Origin: Couchioplanes azureus | GTDB taxonomy: Bacteria > Actinomycetota > Actinomycetes > Mycobacteriales > Micromonosporaceae | Length of the DNA: 64,000 bases | Assembly (NCBI RefSeq): GCF_014648355.1 | Contig: NZ_BMQY01000010.1 | Location: forward strand, 158,684-222,683 | Reading direction: 5' to 3' | Shown: positions 9,077-16,641 of the stretch, piece by piece | How the letters are laid out: each line of letters starts with the position of its first letter | Position numbering within the stretch: the stretch's first letter is position 1 | Notes under the pieces: model-generated | Databases searched by the model: none | What the model was told of the DNA's origin: nothing | The model's input: the letters and a program-made list of their open reading frames with translations, nothing else | Translations under genes and position numbers: made by a program

Positions 9077-9892
9077 TCAAACACCGATGCGTGCGAGGGC
9101 CACCTCGGCGAGCGCCTGCGGTGCCTCCTCCGGCACCCAGTGGCCGATGCCCCGCAGGACGACCAGGCGGTAGTCCGCCTCCACCCAGGTGCGCGTCGCG
9201 GACGCGGCGGCCCGGCCCACGACGGGGTCACCGTCGCTCCAGACGTACGTCGTCGGCACGGTGACCTTGCCGACGTCGGCCAGCTCGCCGCGGGAGAGCG
9301 CCCGGTACCAGTTCAGCGCCCCGGTGAGCCGGCCCGGCTCGGCCATCGCCCCGGCGTACATCGCGGCGCGCGGACCGATGTCGCGCATCATCCCCTTCAG
9401 CACGGCGCCGTCGCGCGCCAGCAGCAGCCGCTCGGCGACCCGCGACTGGAAGACCTTCATGTAGGCGAACCGCAGCCGCTGCGACGGCTGGTTCTGCAAC
9501 GCCACGGCGATGCCGCGCGGGTGCGGGACCGAGATCGCGGTCAGCGTACGGATCCGCCCGGGATGCCGGGCGGCCAGCGCCCACGCCACCTGTGCACCCC
9601 AGTCGTGGCCGATGACGTCCACCTGCTTCAGGCCGAGCGCGTCGAGCACCGCCACCGCGTCGGCCTCCGCCTCCCGCAGCCGGTAGTCGGCGACCGCGGC
9701 GGGACGCGCCCCCGGCGAGTACCCGCGCTGATCCAGGGCGTACGTCCGCAGCCCGGCACCGTGCAGCCGCGGCAGGATCAGGTCGAACTCCCGGTGATCC
9801 TGCGGAAAGCCGTGCAGCAGGAGCACCGGCCGGCCGTCCTCGGGCCCGGAAACCGCCACGTCGAAGGTCAGACCTCGGGCTTTGATCTCCAC
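9077..9892 (-). CDS. alpha/beta hydrolase (epoxide hydrolase / haloalkane dehalogenase-like)
   Basis: This is a 271-residue cytoplasmic hydrolase. The GTG at 9892 is chosen because AGGAGGGG precedes it closely and the frame upstream of it looks non-coding. The oxyanion-hole motif LLHGFPQDHREFD and the YSPGARP segment precede the nucleophile elbow VIGHDWGAQVAW, where Asp (not Ser) is the nucleophile. This points to epoxide hydrolases or dehalogenases rather than esterases. The catalytic His is in GIGHWVPEEAP near the C-terminus and the acidic partner is in the WSDGDPVV region. It is divergent from the thiamine locus; no functional tie is visible. Confidence 0.85.
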   Translation of the reverse strand: MEIKARGLTFDVAVSGPEDGRPVLLLHGFPQDHREFDLILPRLHGAGLRTYALDQRGYSPGARPAAVADYRLREAEADAVAVLDALGLKQVDVIGHDWGAQVAWALAARHPGRIRTLTAISVPHPRGIAVALQNQPSQRLRFAYMKVFQSRVAERLLLARDGAVLKGMMRDIGPRAAMYAGAMAEPGRLTGALNWYRALSRGELADVGKVTVPTTYVWSDGDPVVGRAAASATRTWVEADYRLVVLRGIGHWVPEEAPQALAEVALARIGV

Positions 9893-10035
9893 GGGACCCC
9901 TCCTATGCTGTTGGCTCCCCACCAGGGGTGTTAGCGTCATCGAAACACATGCCATATGAAGCTTGTTCGCGACGGCGAGGACGTAGTGCATCGCTCACGC
10001 GAGGCAAGCGTCAAGGTGGTCGCGAACGAACTTCA

Positions 10036-10122
<87 letters not shown>

Positions 10123-10176
10123 TCGGTCTTCTCCAGCCGCGCCATGTCCGGAAAGCTCCGGGTGTGGCGTGCGTCT

Positions 10177-10198
10177 CCTCCCGGTGGTCGCTGGGAGG
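10177..10198 (+). promoter_or_regulatory. Shine-Dalgarno-sequestering hairpin downstream of the TPP riboswitch
   Basis: CCTCCC (10177-10182) is complementary to the ykoE Shine-Dalgarno GGGAGG (10193-10198). With two G-U pairs and one G-C pair the stem extends to 9 bp around a GGTC loop. This is the expected translational expression platform: when TPP is bound the ribosome site is closed. No U-tract or terminator-like hairpin is seen between the aptamer and the gene, so transcription attenuation is less likely. Confidence 0.6.
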
Positions 10199-10205
10199 CA
10201 TATAC

Positions 10206-10799
10206 ATGAGCAACAACACCAACGCATACCGCTGGCGCACGATCGACATCGTGATCGCCTCGGTCATCGCCGTCGCGTTCGGCGTCATCTTCTGGGCCTG
10301 GGGCCACCTCTGGACCGTCACCGAGGGCGCGTTCGCCTTCTTCCCCCCGGCGCAGGCCGTGCTCTACGGCATCTGGCTGATGCCCGCCGTACTGGCCGCG
10401 CTGATCATCCGCAAGCCGGGCGCGGCGCTCTACGCCGAGACGGTGGCGGCGGTCATCTCCGCGCTGCTCGGCGAGAAGTGGGGCGCGATGGTCATCCCCC
10501 AGGGCCTGGTCCAGGGCCTCGGCGCGGAGCTCGCCTTCGCGATGCTGTTCTACCGGTCGTGGAAGCTGCCCGCCGCCCTGCTGTCCGGGGCCCTCGCCGG
10601 TCTCGGCGCCGCCCTCTTCGACTTCTTCGCCTGGAACAGCGCCTACGACCTCTGGGACTTCCGGATCCCGTACGCGCTGTTCACCGTCGCCAGCAGCACG
10701 CTGATCGCGGGCGCCGGCAGCTGGGCGCTGACCCGGGCGCTCGCACCGACCGGCGTCCTCGACCGCTTCGCGGCGGGCCGGGACCGGGCGCTGGTCTGA
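10206..10799 (+). CDS. ykoE: thiamine/HMP ECF transporter substrate-specific component YkoE
   Basis: This is a 197-residue integral membrane S-component with about six helices (WRTIDIVIASVIAVAFG, LYGIWLMPAVLAALII, and so on). The FFPPAQAVLYGIWLMP and EKWGAMVIPQGL stretches are typical of YkoE proteins, which bind hydroxymethylpyrimidine or thiamine-related substrate for an ECF-type importer. The ATG at 10206 follows GGGAGGCAT. It is the first gene after the TPP riboswitch and lies three bases from the ATPase gene. Confidence 0.88.
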   Translation: MSNNTNAYRWRTIDIVIASVIAVAFGVIFWAWGHLWTVTEGAFAFFPPAQAVLYGIWLMPAVLAALIIRKPGAALYAETVAAVISALLGEKWGAMVIPQGLVQGLGAELAFAMLFYRSWKLPAALLSGALAGLGAALFDFFAWNSAYDLWDFRIPYALFTVASSTLIAGAGSWALTRALAPTGVLDRFAAGRDRALV

Positions 10800-10802
10800 G
10801 CG

Positions 10803-12236
10803 ATGGCGGAGGTCGTGCTGCGGGGCTTCGGCTGGCGCCATGCCGGGCGCCGGGCCTGGGCGATCCGCGGCGTCGACCTGCGCATCCGCAGCGGCGAGCG
10901 GGTGCTGCTGCTCGGCCCGTCCGGGGCGGGCAAGAGCACCCTGCTCGCCGCGCTCGCCGGGCTGCTGCCGGAGGACTCCGGCGAGTCGGAGGGCACGGTC
11001 ACCGTCGACGGGCGCGACCCGCACGCCCGGGAGAGCGCCGGCCTGCTCTTCCAGGACCCGCAGACCCAGCTCGTGATGGCCCGCAGCGGCGACGACGTGG
11101 CCTTCGGCCTGGAGAACAGGGGCGTGCCCGCCGGTGAGATCTGGCCACGGGTCAGCGACGCGCTGGACCGGGTCGGCTTCCCGTACCCGATCACCAGGCC
11201 GACCCACGCCCTCTCCGGCGGCGAGCAGCAACGCCTGGCGCTGGCGGGAGTCCTCGCCCTGCGGCCCGGCCTGCTGCTGCTCGACGAGCCCACCGCCAAC
11301 CTCGACCCGGCCGGCGGCACCCTGATCCGCGAGGCGATCGCCCGGGCCGTCGGCCGCGACACCACCCTGATCCTCGTCGAGCACCGCGTCGAGCAGGCGC
11401 TGCCCCTGATCGACCGGGTGGTGGTGCTCGCGCCGGGCGGCGGCGTGGCCGCCGACGGCGCGCCCGAGGTGGTCTTCGCCGGTCACGGCCCGGCGCTGGC
11501 CGAGCAGGGGGTCTGGGTGCCGGGATATCCGCTGCCCCGGCACCGGGCCGTCGCCGGTCCCGGAGATGCTCTGGTACGGGCGCAGGCCGTCGCCGTCGAT
11601 CGCCGCCTCCCGCCCGTACGGCTCGAGGCCCGCGCCGGCGAGGCCCTCGCGGTGACCGGCCCCAACGGTGCGGGCAAGTCCACCCTGGCGCTCGTCCTCG
11701 GCGGGCTCCTGGCGCCGACCTCGGGCACGGTGACCGCCTTCGACGATCCGTCGCCCCCGCACCGCTGGCGCGCCGCGACGCTGACCCGGCGCATCGGCTC
11801 GGTCTTCCAGGCCCCGGAACACCAGTTCGTCACCTCCCGGGTCGCCGACGAGCTCGCCCTCGGCCCCCGCCGCCTGCGCCGCCCGGCCGCCGAGGTGTCG
11901 GCCACCGTGGACGAGCTGCTGGCCCGGCTGCGGCTGACGGCGCTGGCGGAGGCCAACCCGTACACCCTCTCCGGGGGTGAGGCGCGCCGGCTCAGCGTGG
12001 CGACCGCCCTGGCGACCCGGCCCCGCCTGCTCGTGCTCGACGAGCCGACCTTCGGCCAGGACCGCGGCACCTGGATCGACCTGGTGGCCCTGCTCGCCCG
12101 GCTGCGCGACGAGGGCCACGGCATCCTCGCGGTGACCCACGACGAGGCGTTCGCCGACTCCCTGGCCGACCGGGTCCACGACCTGACCCCGGCCCTGCCC
12201 CACGCCCACCGCCGGCCCGACCGCAGACCGGCATGA
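10803..12236 (+). CDS. ykoD: ECF transporter double ATPase YkoD
   Basis: This is a 477-residue fused ATPase with two complete ABC domains. Domain 1 has Walker A GPSGAGKST near residue 40, LSGGEQQRLAL and DEPTANLD. Domain 2 has GPNGAGKST near residue 285, LSGGEARRLSV and DEPTFGQD. Both H-loops (VEHRVE and VTHDEA) are present, so both sites look active. It powers YkoE/YkoC; the fused format replaces the separate EcfA1/EcfA2 of other ECF systems. It overlaps ykoC by 4 bases. Confidence 0.92.
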   Translation: MAEVVLRGFGWRHAGRRAWAIRGVDLRIRSGERVLLLGPSGAGKSTLLAALAGLLPEDSGESEGTVTVDGRDPHARESAGLLFQDPQTQLVMARSGDDVAFGLENRGVPAGEIWPRVSDALDRVGFPYPITRPTHALSGGEQQRLALAGVLALRPGLLLLDEPTANLDPAGGTLIREAIARAVGRDTTLILVEHRVEQALPLIDRVVVLAPGGGVAADGAPEVVFAGHGPALAEQGVWVPGYPLPRHRAVAGPGDALVRAQAVAVDRRLPPVRLEARAGEALAVTGPNGAGKSTLALVLGGLLAPTSGTVTAFDDPSPPHRWRAATLTRRIGSVFQAPEHQFVTSRVADELALGPRRLRRPAAEVSATVDELLARLRLTALAEANPYTLSGGEARRLSVATALATRPRLLVLDEPTFGQDRGTWIDLVALLARLRDEGHGILAVTHDEAFADSLADRVHDLTPALPHAHRRPDRRPA

Positions 12237-13036
12237 CGCTCGCCTGGGAGCCGGTCGCGGATCCGGCGGCGCCGCTCGCCCGCCGCAACCCGGTGGCGAA
12301 GCTCGGCGCGGCCCTGCTGTTCTCGCTGCCGCTGATCGCCACCCTCGACCCGCTCACCCCGGCCCTCGCTGTCGCCGTCGAGCTGGCCCTGCTGCCCTTC
12401 TTCGGCGTACGCCTGCGCGTCCTGGCCCGGCGGGCCTGGCCGCTGACGCTCGCGGCGGGCGGCGTTCTCGTGACGATGGTGCTGTTCGCCGCCGAGCGCA
12501 CCGGCACGCTGCTGGTCGCGCTCGGCCCGTTCGACGTGACCACCGGCGTGGTCTCCACCGCCCTGGCCCTGGTGCTGCGGATCTTCGCGGTGGCGCTGCC
12601 GGGCGTCGTCGTCTTCGCCACCACCGACCCGACCGACCTGGCGGACGCCCTGGTGCAGAACGCCAAGGCGCCCGCCCGCTTCGCCATCGGCGCGCTGGCG
12701 GCCTTCCGCCTGATCCCGCTGCTGGCCCAGGAGTGGCAGATGCTGAGCCTGGCCCGCCGGGCCCGCGGCATCGACGCGGGCCGCAACCCGCTGGCTCACC
12801 TGCGGATCTTCGGCTCGACCGCGTTCGCCCTGCTGGTGGGCGCTTTGCGGCGAGGGGTCCGGCTGGCGACGGCGATGGACGCCCGGGGCTTCGACTCCCG
12901 CACGCCCCGGACCCACGCCCGCCGCCAGCACTTCGGCCCGGCCGACGCCGCCCTGCTGGCGGGCGCGGCCGTGCTGTCGGCCGCGGCCCTGACCACCAGC
13001 GTGCTGACCGGCTTCTTCACCCCGATTCTGGGCTGA
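12233..13036 (+). CDS. ykoC: ECF transporter transmembrane coupling component YkoC (EcfT family)
   Basis: This is a 267-residue membrane protein with about five helices and the two EcfT coupling-helix motifs: LARRARGID near residue 180 and TAMDARGFD near residue 222 (A-R-G type). These contact the ATPase domains. The start overlaps ykoD by ATGA, so the three genes form one TPP-riboswitch-controlled unit. The operon ends nine bases before the convergent MFS gene, with no obvious hairpin between. Confidence 0.9.
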   Translation: MTLAWEPVADPAAPLARRNPVAKLGAALLFSLPLIATLDPLTPALAVAVELALLPFFGVRLRVLARRAWPLTLAAGGVLVTMVLFAAERTGTLLVALGPFDVTTGVVSTALALVLRIFAVALPGVVVFATTDPTDLADALVQNAKAPARFAIGALAAFRLIPLLAQEWQMLSLARRARGIDAGRNPLAHLRIFGSTAFALLVGALRRGVRLATAMDARGFDSRTPRTHARRQHFGPADAALLAGAAVLSAAALTTSVLTGFFTPILG

Positions 13037-13045
13037 GAACCGCCG

Positions 13046-14644
13046 TCAGTGGAGCGCGGCGGCCGCCTCCTCCTGCGCGCGGCGCTCGTCGCCGCTCAGC
13101 GTGTGCAGCGGTTTCTCCTTGATGAACAGGACCGCGATCACGGCGAGCAGTGCGATCGGGGCGCCGACCAGGAAGAGGCCGGCGGTGGCCTCGCCGTACA
13201 CGTCCCGGACGACGGCCAGCACCTGCGGCGGCAGGGTGGCCAGATCCGGGACCTTCGCCGTGCCGCCCGTGGCCGCGGGCGCGCCGAAGCGCTCGGCCAG
13301 CAACGAGGTCACGTGGTTGGCCAGCACGGCGCCCAGCGCGCTGACGCCGATCGCCCCGCCCATGGTCCGGAAGAACGTCAGCGACGACGTGGTGGCGCCC
13401 AGCTCCTGGGCGGGAACGTCGTTCTGGGCCGCCAGCACCAGGTTCTGCATCAGCATGCCGACGCCGATGCCGAGCACCGCCATGAACAGCGACAGCGTCG
13501 GTACGCCGGTGTGCGCGTCGATGGTGCTCAGCAGCAGCATGCCCCCGGTCATCACCACCGCGCCGGTCACCAGGTACGCCTTCCAGCGGCCGTACCTGGT
13601 GATCAGCTGGCCCGCCACCGTCGACGACACCAGCACCCCCGCGATGAGCGGCAGGCTCATCAGGCCGGCAACCGTCGGCGACTTGCCGAGCGAGATCTGG
13701 AAGTACTGCGACAGGAACACGGTGCCGCCGAACATGGCCAGGCCGACCAGCACGCTGGCGACGATCGCCAGCGACACCGTCCGGTTGCGGAAGATGCTCA
13801 GCGGGATGATCGGCTCCTTGGCCCGGGACTCCACGTACACGGCGAGGGTGAGCAGCAGGAGCCCGCCCACGACGAAGGTGGCGGTCTGCCACGACGCCCA
13901 GGCGAACCGGTGGCCGGCCAGGGTCGACCAGATCAGCAGGTCGCACACGCCCCCGGTGACCAGGACGGCACCGAGCCAGTCGATGGAGACCGGCTTGCGC
14001 GGCGTTCGGGGCAGGTGCAGCGTCTTCTGCAGCAACGTGATCGCGGCCAGCGAGAACGGCACGCCGATGAGGAAGCACCAGCGCCAGCCCAGCCAGGAGG
14101 TGTCCACCAGCACGCCGCCGATGAGCGGGCCGGCGATGGTCGCGACGCCGAAGACGGCGCCGAACAATCCGGAATAGCGGCCGAGCTGCCGCGGCGGGAT
14201 CATCGCCGCCATCACGATCAGCGCGAGCGAGCCCATGCCGCCCGCGCCGACGCCCTGCACGACCCGGCTGACGAGCAGCACCCCGACGTCCGGCGCGAGG
14301 CCGGCGATCAGCGAGCCGACGACGAACATGCCGAGCGAGAGCTGAATGAGGAGTTTCTTGCTGTAGAGGTCGGCCATCTTGCCCCACAACGGCACGGTCG
14401 CCGTCATGGCCAGGAGCTCGGTGGTGACGATCCAGGTGTACACCGACTGGCTGCCGTCCAGGTCGGCGATGATCCGCGGAAGCGCGTTGGACACGATCGT
14501 CGAGGCGAGGATGGTGACGAACATGCCGAGCATCAGGCCGGAGAGCGCCTGGACTACCTCGCGGTGCGACATCTTCCCGGCGGTTTCCGCCGATTTGTCT
14601 CCAGTGGTCTCGGGCTGGTCGGGCGAGCTGGTGACTGACGTCAT
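13046..14644 (-). CDS. MFS drug efflux transporter, DHA2 (14-TM, EmrB/QacA) family
   Basis: This is a 532-residue proton-driven exporter with 14 predicted helices. Motif A-like GKMADLYSKK follows helix 2, and the family sequences VVQGVGAGGM and GPLIGGVLVD are present (motifs B/C region). The ATG at 14644 follows AGAGGAGAT; upstream frame continuation lies in intergenic sequence. The C-terminus is charged and cytoplasmic (KPLHTLSGDERRAQEE). An inverted repeat about 90 bases upstream may be its operator. The exported compound is unknown; no regulator gene remains intact beside it. Confidence 0.9.
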   Translation of the reverse strand: MTSVTSSPDQPETTGDKSAETAGKMSHREVVQALSGLMLGMFVTILASTIVSNALPRIIADLDGSQSVYTWIVTTELLAMTATVPLWGKMADLYSKKLLIQLSLGMFVVGSLIAGLAPDVGVLLVSRVVQGVGAGGMGSLALIVMAAMIPPRQLGRYSGLFGAVFGVATIAGPLIGGVLVDTSWLGWRWCFLIGVPFSLAAITLLQKTLHLPRTPRKPVSIDWLGAVLVTGGVCDLLIWSTLAGHRFAWASWQTATFVVGGLLLLTLAVYVESRAKEPIIPLSIFRNRTVSLAIVASVLVGLAMFGGTVFLSQYFQISLGKSPTVAGLMSLPLIAGVLVSSTVAGQLITRYGRWKAYLVTGAVVMTGGMLLLSTIDAHTGVPTLSLFMAVLGIGVGMLMQNLVLAAQNDVPAQELGATTSSLTFFRTMGGAIGVSALGAVLANHVTSLLAERFGAPAATGGTAKVPDLATLPPQVLAVVRDVYGEATAGLFLVGAPIALLAVIAVLFIKEKPLHTLSGDERRAQEEAAAALH

Positions 14645-14735
14645 CGATCTCCTCTGGTGAGGTCGTCCGCCGGTAATGCGTGGGTACCGGCATCGGTCAG
14701 CGATTCTGCGCCACCCCCAGGGCCTTGCCGCAAGC

Positions 14736-14753
14736 CCTATATTGCGATATAGG
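14736..14753. promoter_or_regulatory. operator-like perfect inverted repeat upstream of the MFS pump gene
   Basis: Two 7-base arms, CCTATAT and ATATAGG, flank TGCG. It is the most AT-rich spot of the neighbourhood and lies 92 bases before the pump start. TetR-, MarR- or PadR-type repressors bind sites of this kind, but no intact regulator gene lies nearby. Confidence 0.5.
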
Positions 14754-14806
14754 TTAGAACTGGAAGGAGTGTGTATCTCCTCCTTCGAACCCCTCATCCC
14801 CTACCG

Positions 14807-14941
14807 TCAGCCACGCCGGCGTACGGCCGGCACGGCGAGCGACGCGAGGACGGCGAGGGCCCCCACTCCGGCACAGACCGCGAAACCGGTGGTGAACGCG
14901 CCGTCGGCCGGCAGACCCTGCGGCGTGCTGTGCGCGGGAGA
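14807..14941 (-). pseudogene. C-terminal remnant of an MFS (DHA2-type) transporter gene
   Basis: The frame ending at the stop 14807-14809 encodes about 44 residues. They read as the last transmembrane helix and basic tail of a 14-TM pump: a ...PADGAFTTGFAVCAG segment, a hydrophobic run AVLASLAVP, then AVRRRG and stop. The frame is closed upstream at 14942, so the rest of the gene is missing. It is a different protein from the intact pump at 13046-14644. The family assignment is by pattern only. Confidence 0.5.
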
Positions 14942-15033
14942 TCACCGCCGCCGCCGGCGAGCAGGACCTGATCGGGCCCCTGCGCGACCTGACCACGGCA
15001 CTGCTGGGTGATCCGCCGGAACCGAAGCCCTGA
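14926..15033 (+). pseudogene. C-terminal remnant of a gene, perhaps a MarR-type regulator
   Basis: The frame ending at the stop 15031-15033 reads REITAAAGEQDLIGPLRDL, then TTALLGDPPEPKP. This is a helical, charged C-terminus typical of small transcription regulators such as MarR proteins. No start codon or upstream domain is present. It is back-to-back with the MFS remnant, as expected if a divergent pump/regulator pair lost its central part. The MarR assignment is an inference. Confidence 0.35.
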
Positions 15034-15075
15034 CCTGTCGCACGGCGAGGTCCGCACCGGGCGCGGCCCGTGGCC

Positions 15076-15276
15076 ATGCCGGCCGGTCCGGTGGCCTGCC
15101 AGCCGGCTCGGTGGCCTGCCGGCCGGCTCGGTGGCCTGCCAGCCGGCTCGGCGGCCTGCCAGCCGGCTCGGTGGCCTGCCGGTCCGCTCGGCGGCCTGCC
15201 AGCCGGCTCGGCGGCCTGCCGGTCCGCTCGGCGGCCTGCCGGTCCGCTCGGCGGCCTGCCGGTCCGCTCGGCGGCC
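15076..15276. repeat. 20-bp tandem repeat array, about ten units
   Basis: The unit is GGCCTGCCAGCCGGCTCGGT with two variants: GGCCTGCC followed by either AGCCGGCTCGG or GGTCCGCTCGG, then C or T. The period of exactly 20 bases holds over about 200 bases and ends 9 bases before the ATG of the thiamine-binding protein gene. The 20-base period is not a multiple of three, so it does not encode a repeated peptide in a single frame. Confidence 0.85.
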
Positions 15277-15284
15277 GTGCCACG

Positions 15285-15590
15285 ATGAGGCTCATGCTGA
15301 TCGCCTTCTCCGTCACCCCCATCGGCGTCTCCGAGTCCGTCGGCGACCTCGTCGCCGAGGCCGTCCGGGTGGTGCGCGCCTCCGGCCTGCCGAACCGCAC
15401 CGACGCGATGTTCACCACGATCGAGGGCGAGTGGGACGAGGTCATGGCCGTCGTCAAGCATGCCGTCGACGCCGTCGCCGCCCAGGCTCCGCGGGTCAGC
15501 CTGTCGCTGAAAGCCGACATACGGCCCGGGGTCACCGGTGCGCTGGAGTCGAAGGTGGAGCACATCGAACGCAGACTGGCCGACCAGTGA
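15285..15590 (+). CDS. MTH1187/YkoF-family thiamine-binding protein
   Basis: This is a 101-residue ferredoxin-like protein of the MTH1187 (DUF77) family. The diagnostic N-terminus MLIAFSVTPIG and the later IEGEWDEVM and VSLSLKADIRPG segments are present. Members bind thiamine or its pyrimidine part and are often under thiamine control. The ATG at 15285 (or 15294) is preceded by the 20-bp repeat array and has no good Shine-Dalgarno sequence. In Bacillus the related YkoF is encoded with ykoEDC; here the gene is about 2.3 kb downstream of that operon, which suggests a shared role in thiamine salvage. Confidence 0.8.
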   Translation: MRLMLIAFSVTPIGVSESVGDLVAEAVRVVRASGLPNRTDAMFTTIEGEWDEVMAVVKHAVDAVAAQAPRVSLSLKADIRPGVTGALESKVEHIERRLADQ

Positions 15591-15644
15591 GGCGGCTGGC
15601 CCCGCGGCGGATTTGCACGTCTGCCGTCGCCGCCGACCGCCTCG

Positions 15645-15795
15645 ACCCGCTCGGCGGTGCGGGGCACATCGAGCGCAAGTGGACTCAGCGGTGAGGCGGC
15701 CGGTTGCGCGACACATCGAGCGCAAGCGGGCTCAGCGGTGAGGCGGCCGGTTGCGCGACACGTCGGGCGCAGGCGGGCTCAGCGGTGAGGCGGCT
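15645..15795. repeat. 47-bp tandem repeat derived from the 3' end of the preceding gene
   Basis: Copies of ACATCGAGCGCAAG...CTCAGCGGTGAGGCGGC recur with the CTCAGCGGTGAGG core at 15684, 15731 and 15778, exactly 47 bases apart. The unit resembles the last codons and stop of the thiamine-binding protein gene (HIER...stop, then GGCGGCTGG; 15559-15601). The last copy supplies the GTG start of the HAD gene at 15785. Confidence 0.75.
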
Positions 15796-16459
15796 GGTCA
15801 TGTGGGACATCGACCACACGTTGCTGCGCGGCGGAGATGTTGCCGCGCGGGCGTGGGTGGCCGCGTTCACCGAGGTGACGGGGCTGGCCTGGCGGGCGAC
15901 TCCGGCCTTCGCGGGACGTACCGACCTGGACATCTGCGCCGAGGTCTTCGCCGTGCACGGAGTCACCGACTGCACGCCCGAGCGGTTCTTCGCCCGCTAC
16001 GTGGAGCAGGTGCACGCCTCGCGCCATCTCTTCGCCGAGCGGGGAACGCTGCTGCCCGGGGTGCGGGCCGTCCTCGACGCGCTGGGCACCCGCGACGACG
16101 TGGTGCAGACGCTGGTCACCGGCAACGTGCCGCAGGTCGCCGCGGCCAAGATCGCGGCCTTCGGCCTGACGGGTGTGTTCGACGCGGAAGTCGGTGGTTA
16201 CGGCACGGACGACAGCGTGCGCGCGACGCTCGTCCGCCGCTCCCGGGAACGCGCGGAGGCAAAATACGGCGAGAGCTTCCGCCCGGTCGTCATCGGCGAC
16301 ACGGCACACGACGTGTCGGCGGCCCTGGCGAACGACGCCCTCGCCGTCGGCGTGGCGACCGGCGGCACCACCATGGCCGAACTGGCCCACGCCGGCGCCC
16401 ATGCCGTCCTGCCCGACCTCTCGGACGTCGCAGCGACCATCGACATCATCACCGCCTGA
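15785..16459 (+). CDS. HAD-family hydrolase (phosphoglycolate phosphatase-like)
   Basis: This is a 224-residue soluble phosphatase of the haloacid dehalogenase superfamily. Motif I is MWDIDHTLL (nucleophile Asp and general acid Asp), motif II is LVTGN, and motif III/IV is VVIGDTAHDV with a conserved acidic pair. The cap between residues 20 and 85 is helical (C1 type), as in phosphoglycolate or nucleotide phosphatases. The GTG start at 15785 lies within the last 47-bp repeat; ATG at 15800 is an alternative. The substrate cannot be predicted. Confidence 0.85.
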   Translation: MRRLVMWDIDHTLLRGGDVAARAWVAAFTEVTGLAWRATPAFAGRTDLDICAEVFAVHGVTDCTPERFFARYVEQVHASRHLFAERGTLLPGVRAVLDALGTRDDVVQTLVTGNVPQVAAAKIAAFGLTGVFDAEVGGYGTDDSVRATLVRRSRERAEAKYGESFRPVVIGDTAHDVSAALANDALAVGVATGGTTMAELAHAGAHAVLPDLSDVAATIDIITA

Positions 16460-16565
16460 CCACAACCCCGGTGGGCGCTTCACCAACCCGCGCTTGCCCC
16501 AGCGATGACCCGGACGCTGCCCACCGACCCGGCAGGGCGCGGGTGTCAGCGCCGGGTGTCAGCGC

Positions 16566-16597
16566 TAGGCCGGCGCCCGGCGCAGGTCGCCGGCCTA
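16566..16597. terminator. hairpin between convergent HAD and uppS genes
   Basis: TAGGCCGGCG (16566-16575) and CGCCGGCCTA (16588-16597) form a perfect 10-bp stem with a 12-base loop, between two convergent genes. The remaining spacer (16460-16641) shows only a short direct repeat (CGGGTGTCAGCGC twice) and no gene. Confidence 0.6.
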
Positions 16598-16641
16598 CAG
16601 AAGAATCCGCTGCACACGGCGGGTCACCCGGGGCACCGGCG

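Larger units (their letters stand above)
14645..15284. other. 640-bp region without intact gene: operator-like repeat, gene remnants and 20-bp repeat array
   Basis: Nothing in this stretch looks like a whole gene. From left to right it holds an operator-like inverted repeat (14736-14753), the C-terminal coding remnant of a second MFS pump on the minus strand, a remnant of another C-terminus on the plus strand, and a tandem array of 20-bp units that runs up to the thiamine-binding protein gene. It looks like a rearranged remnant locus. Confidence 0.6.

Noticed and set aside
15076..15276. CRISPR-like array
   Set aside because: Units are contiguous with no spacers and the period is 20 bases; it is a simple tandem repeat. 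The same holds for the arrays at 43.4, 46.9 and 49.3 kb.
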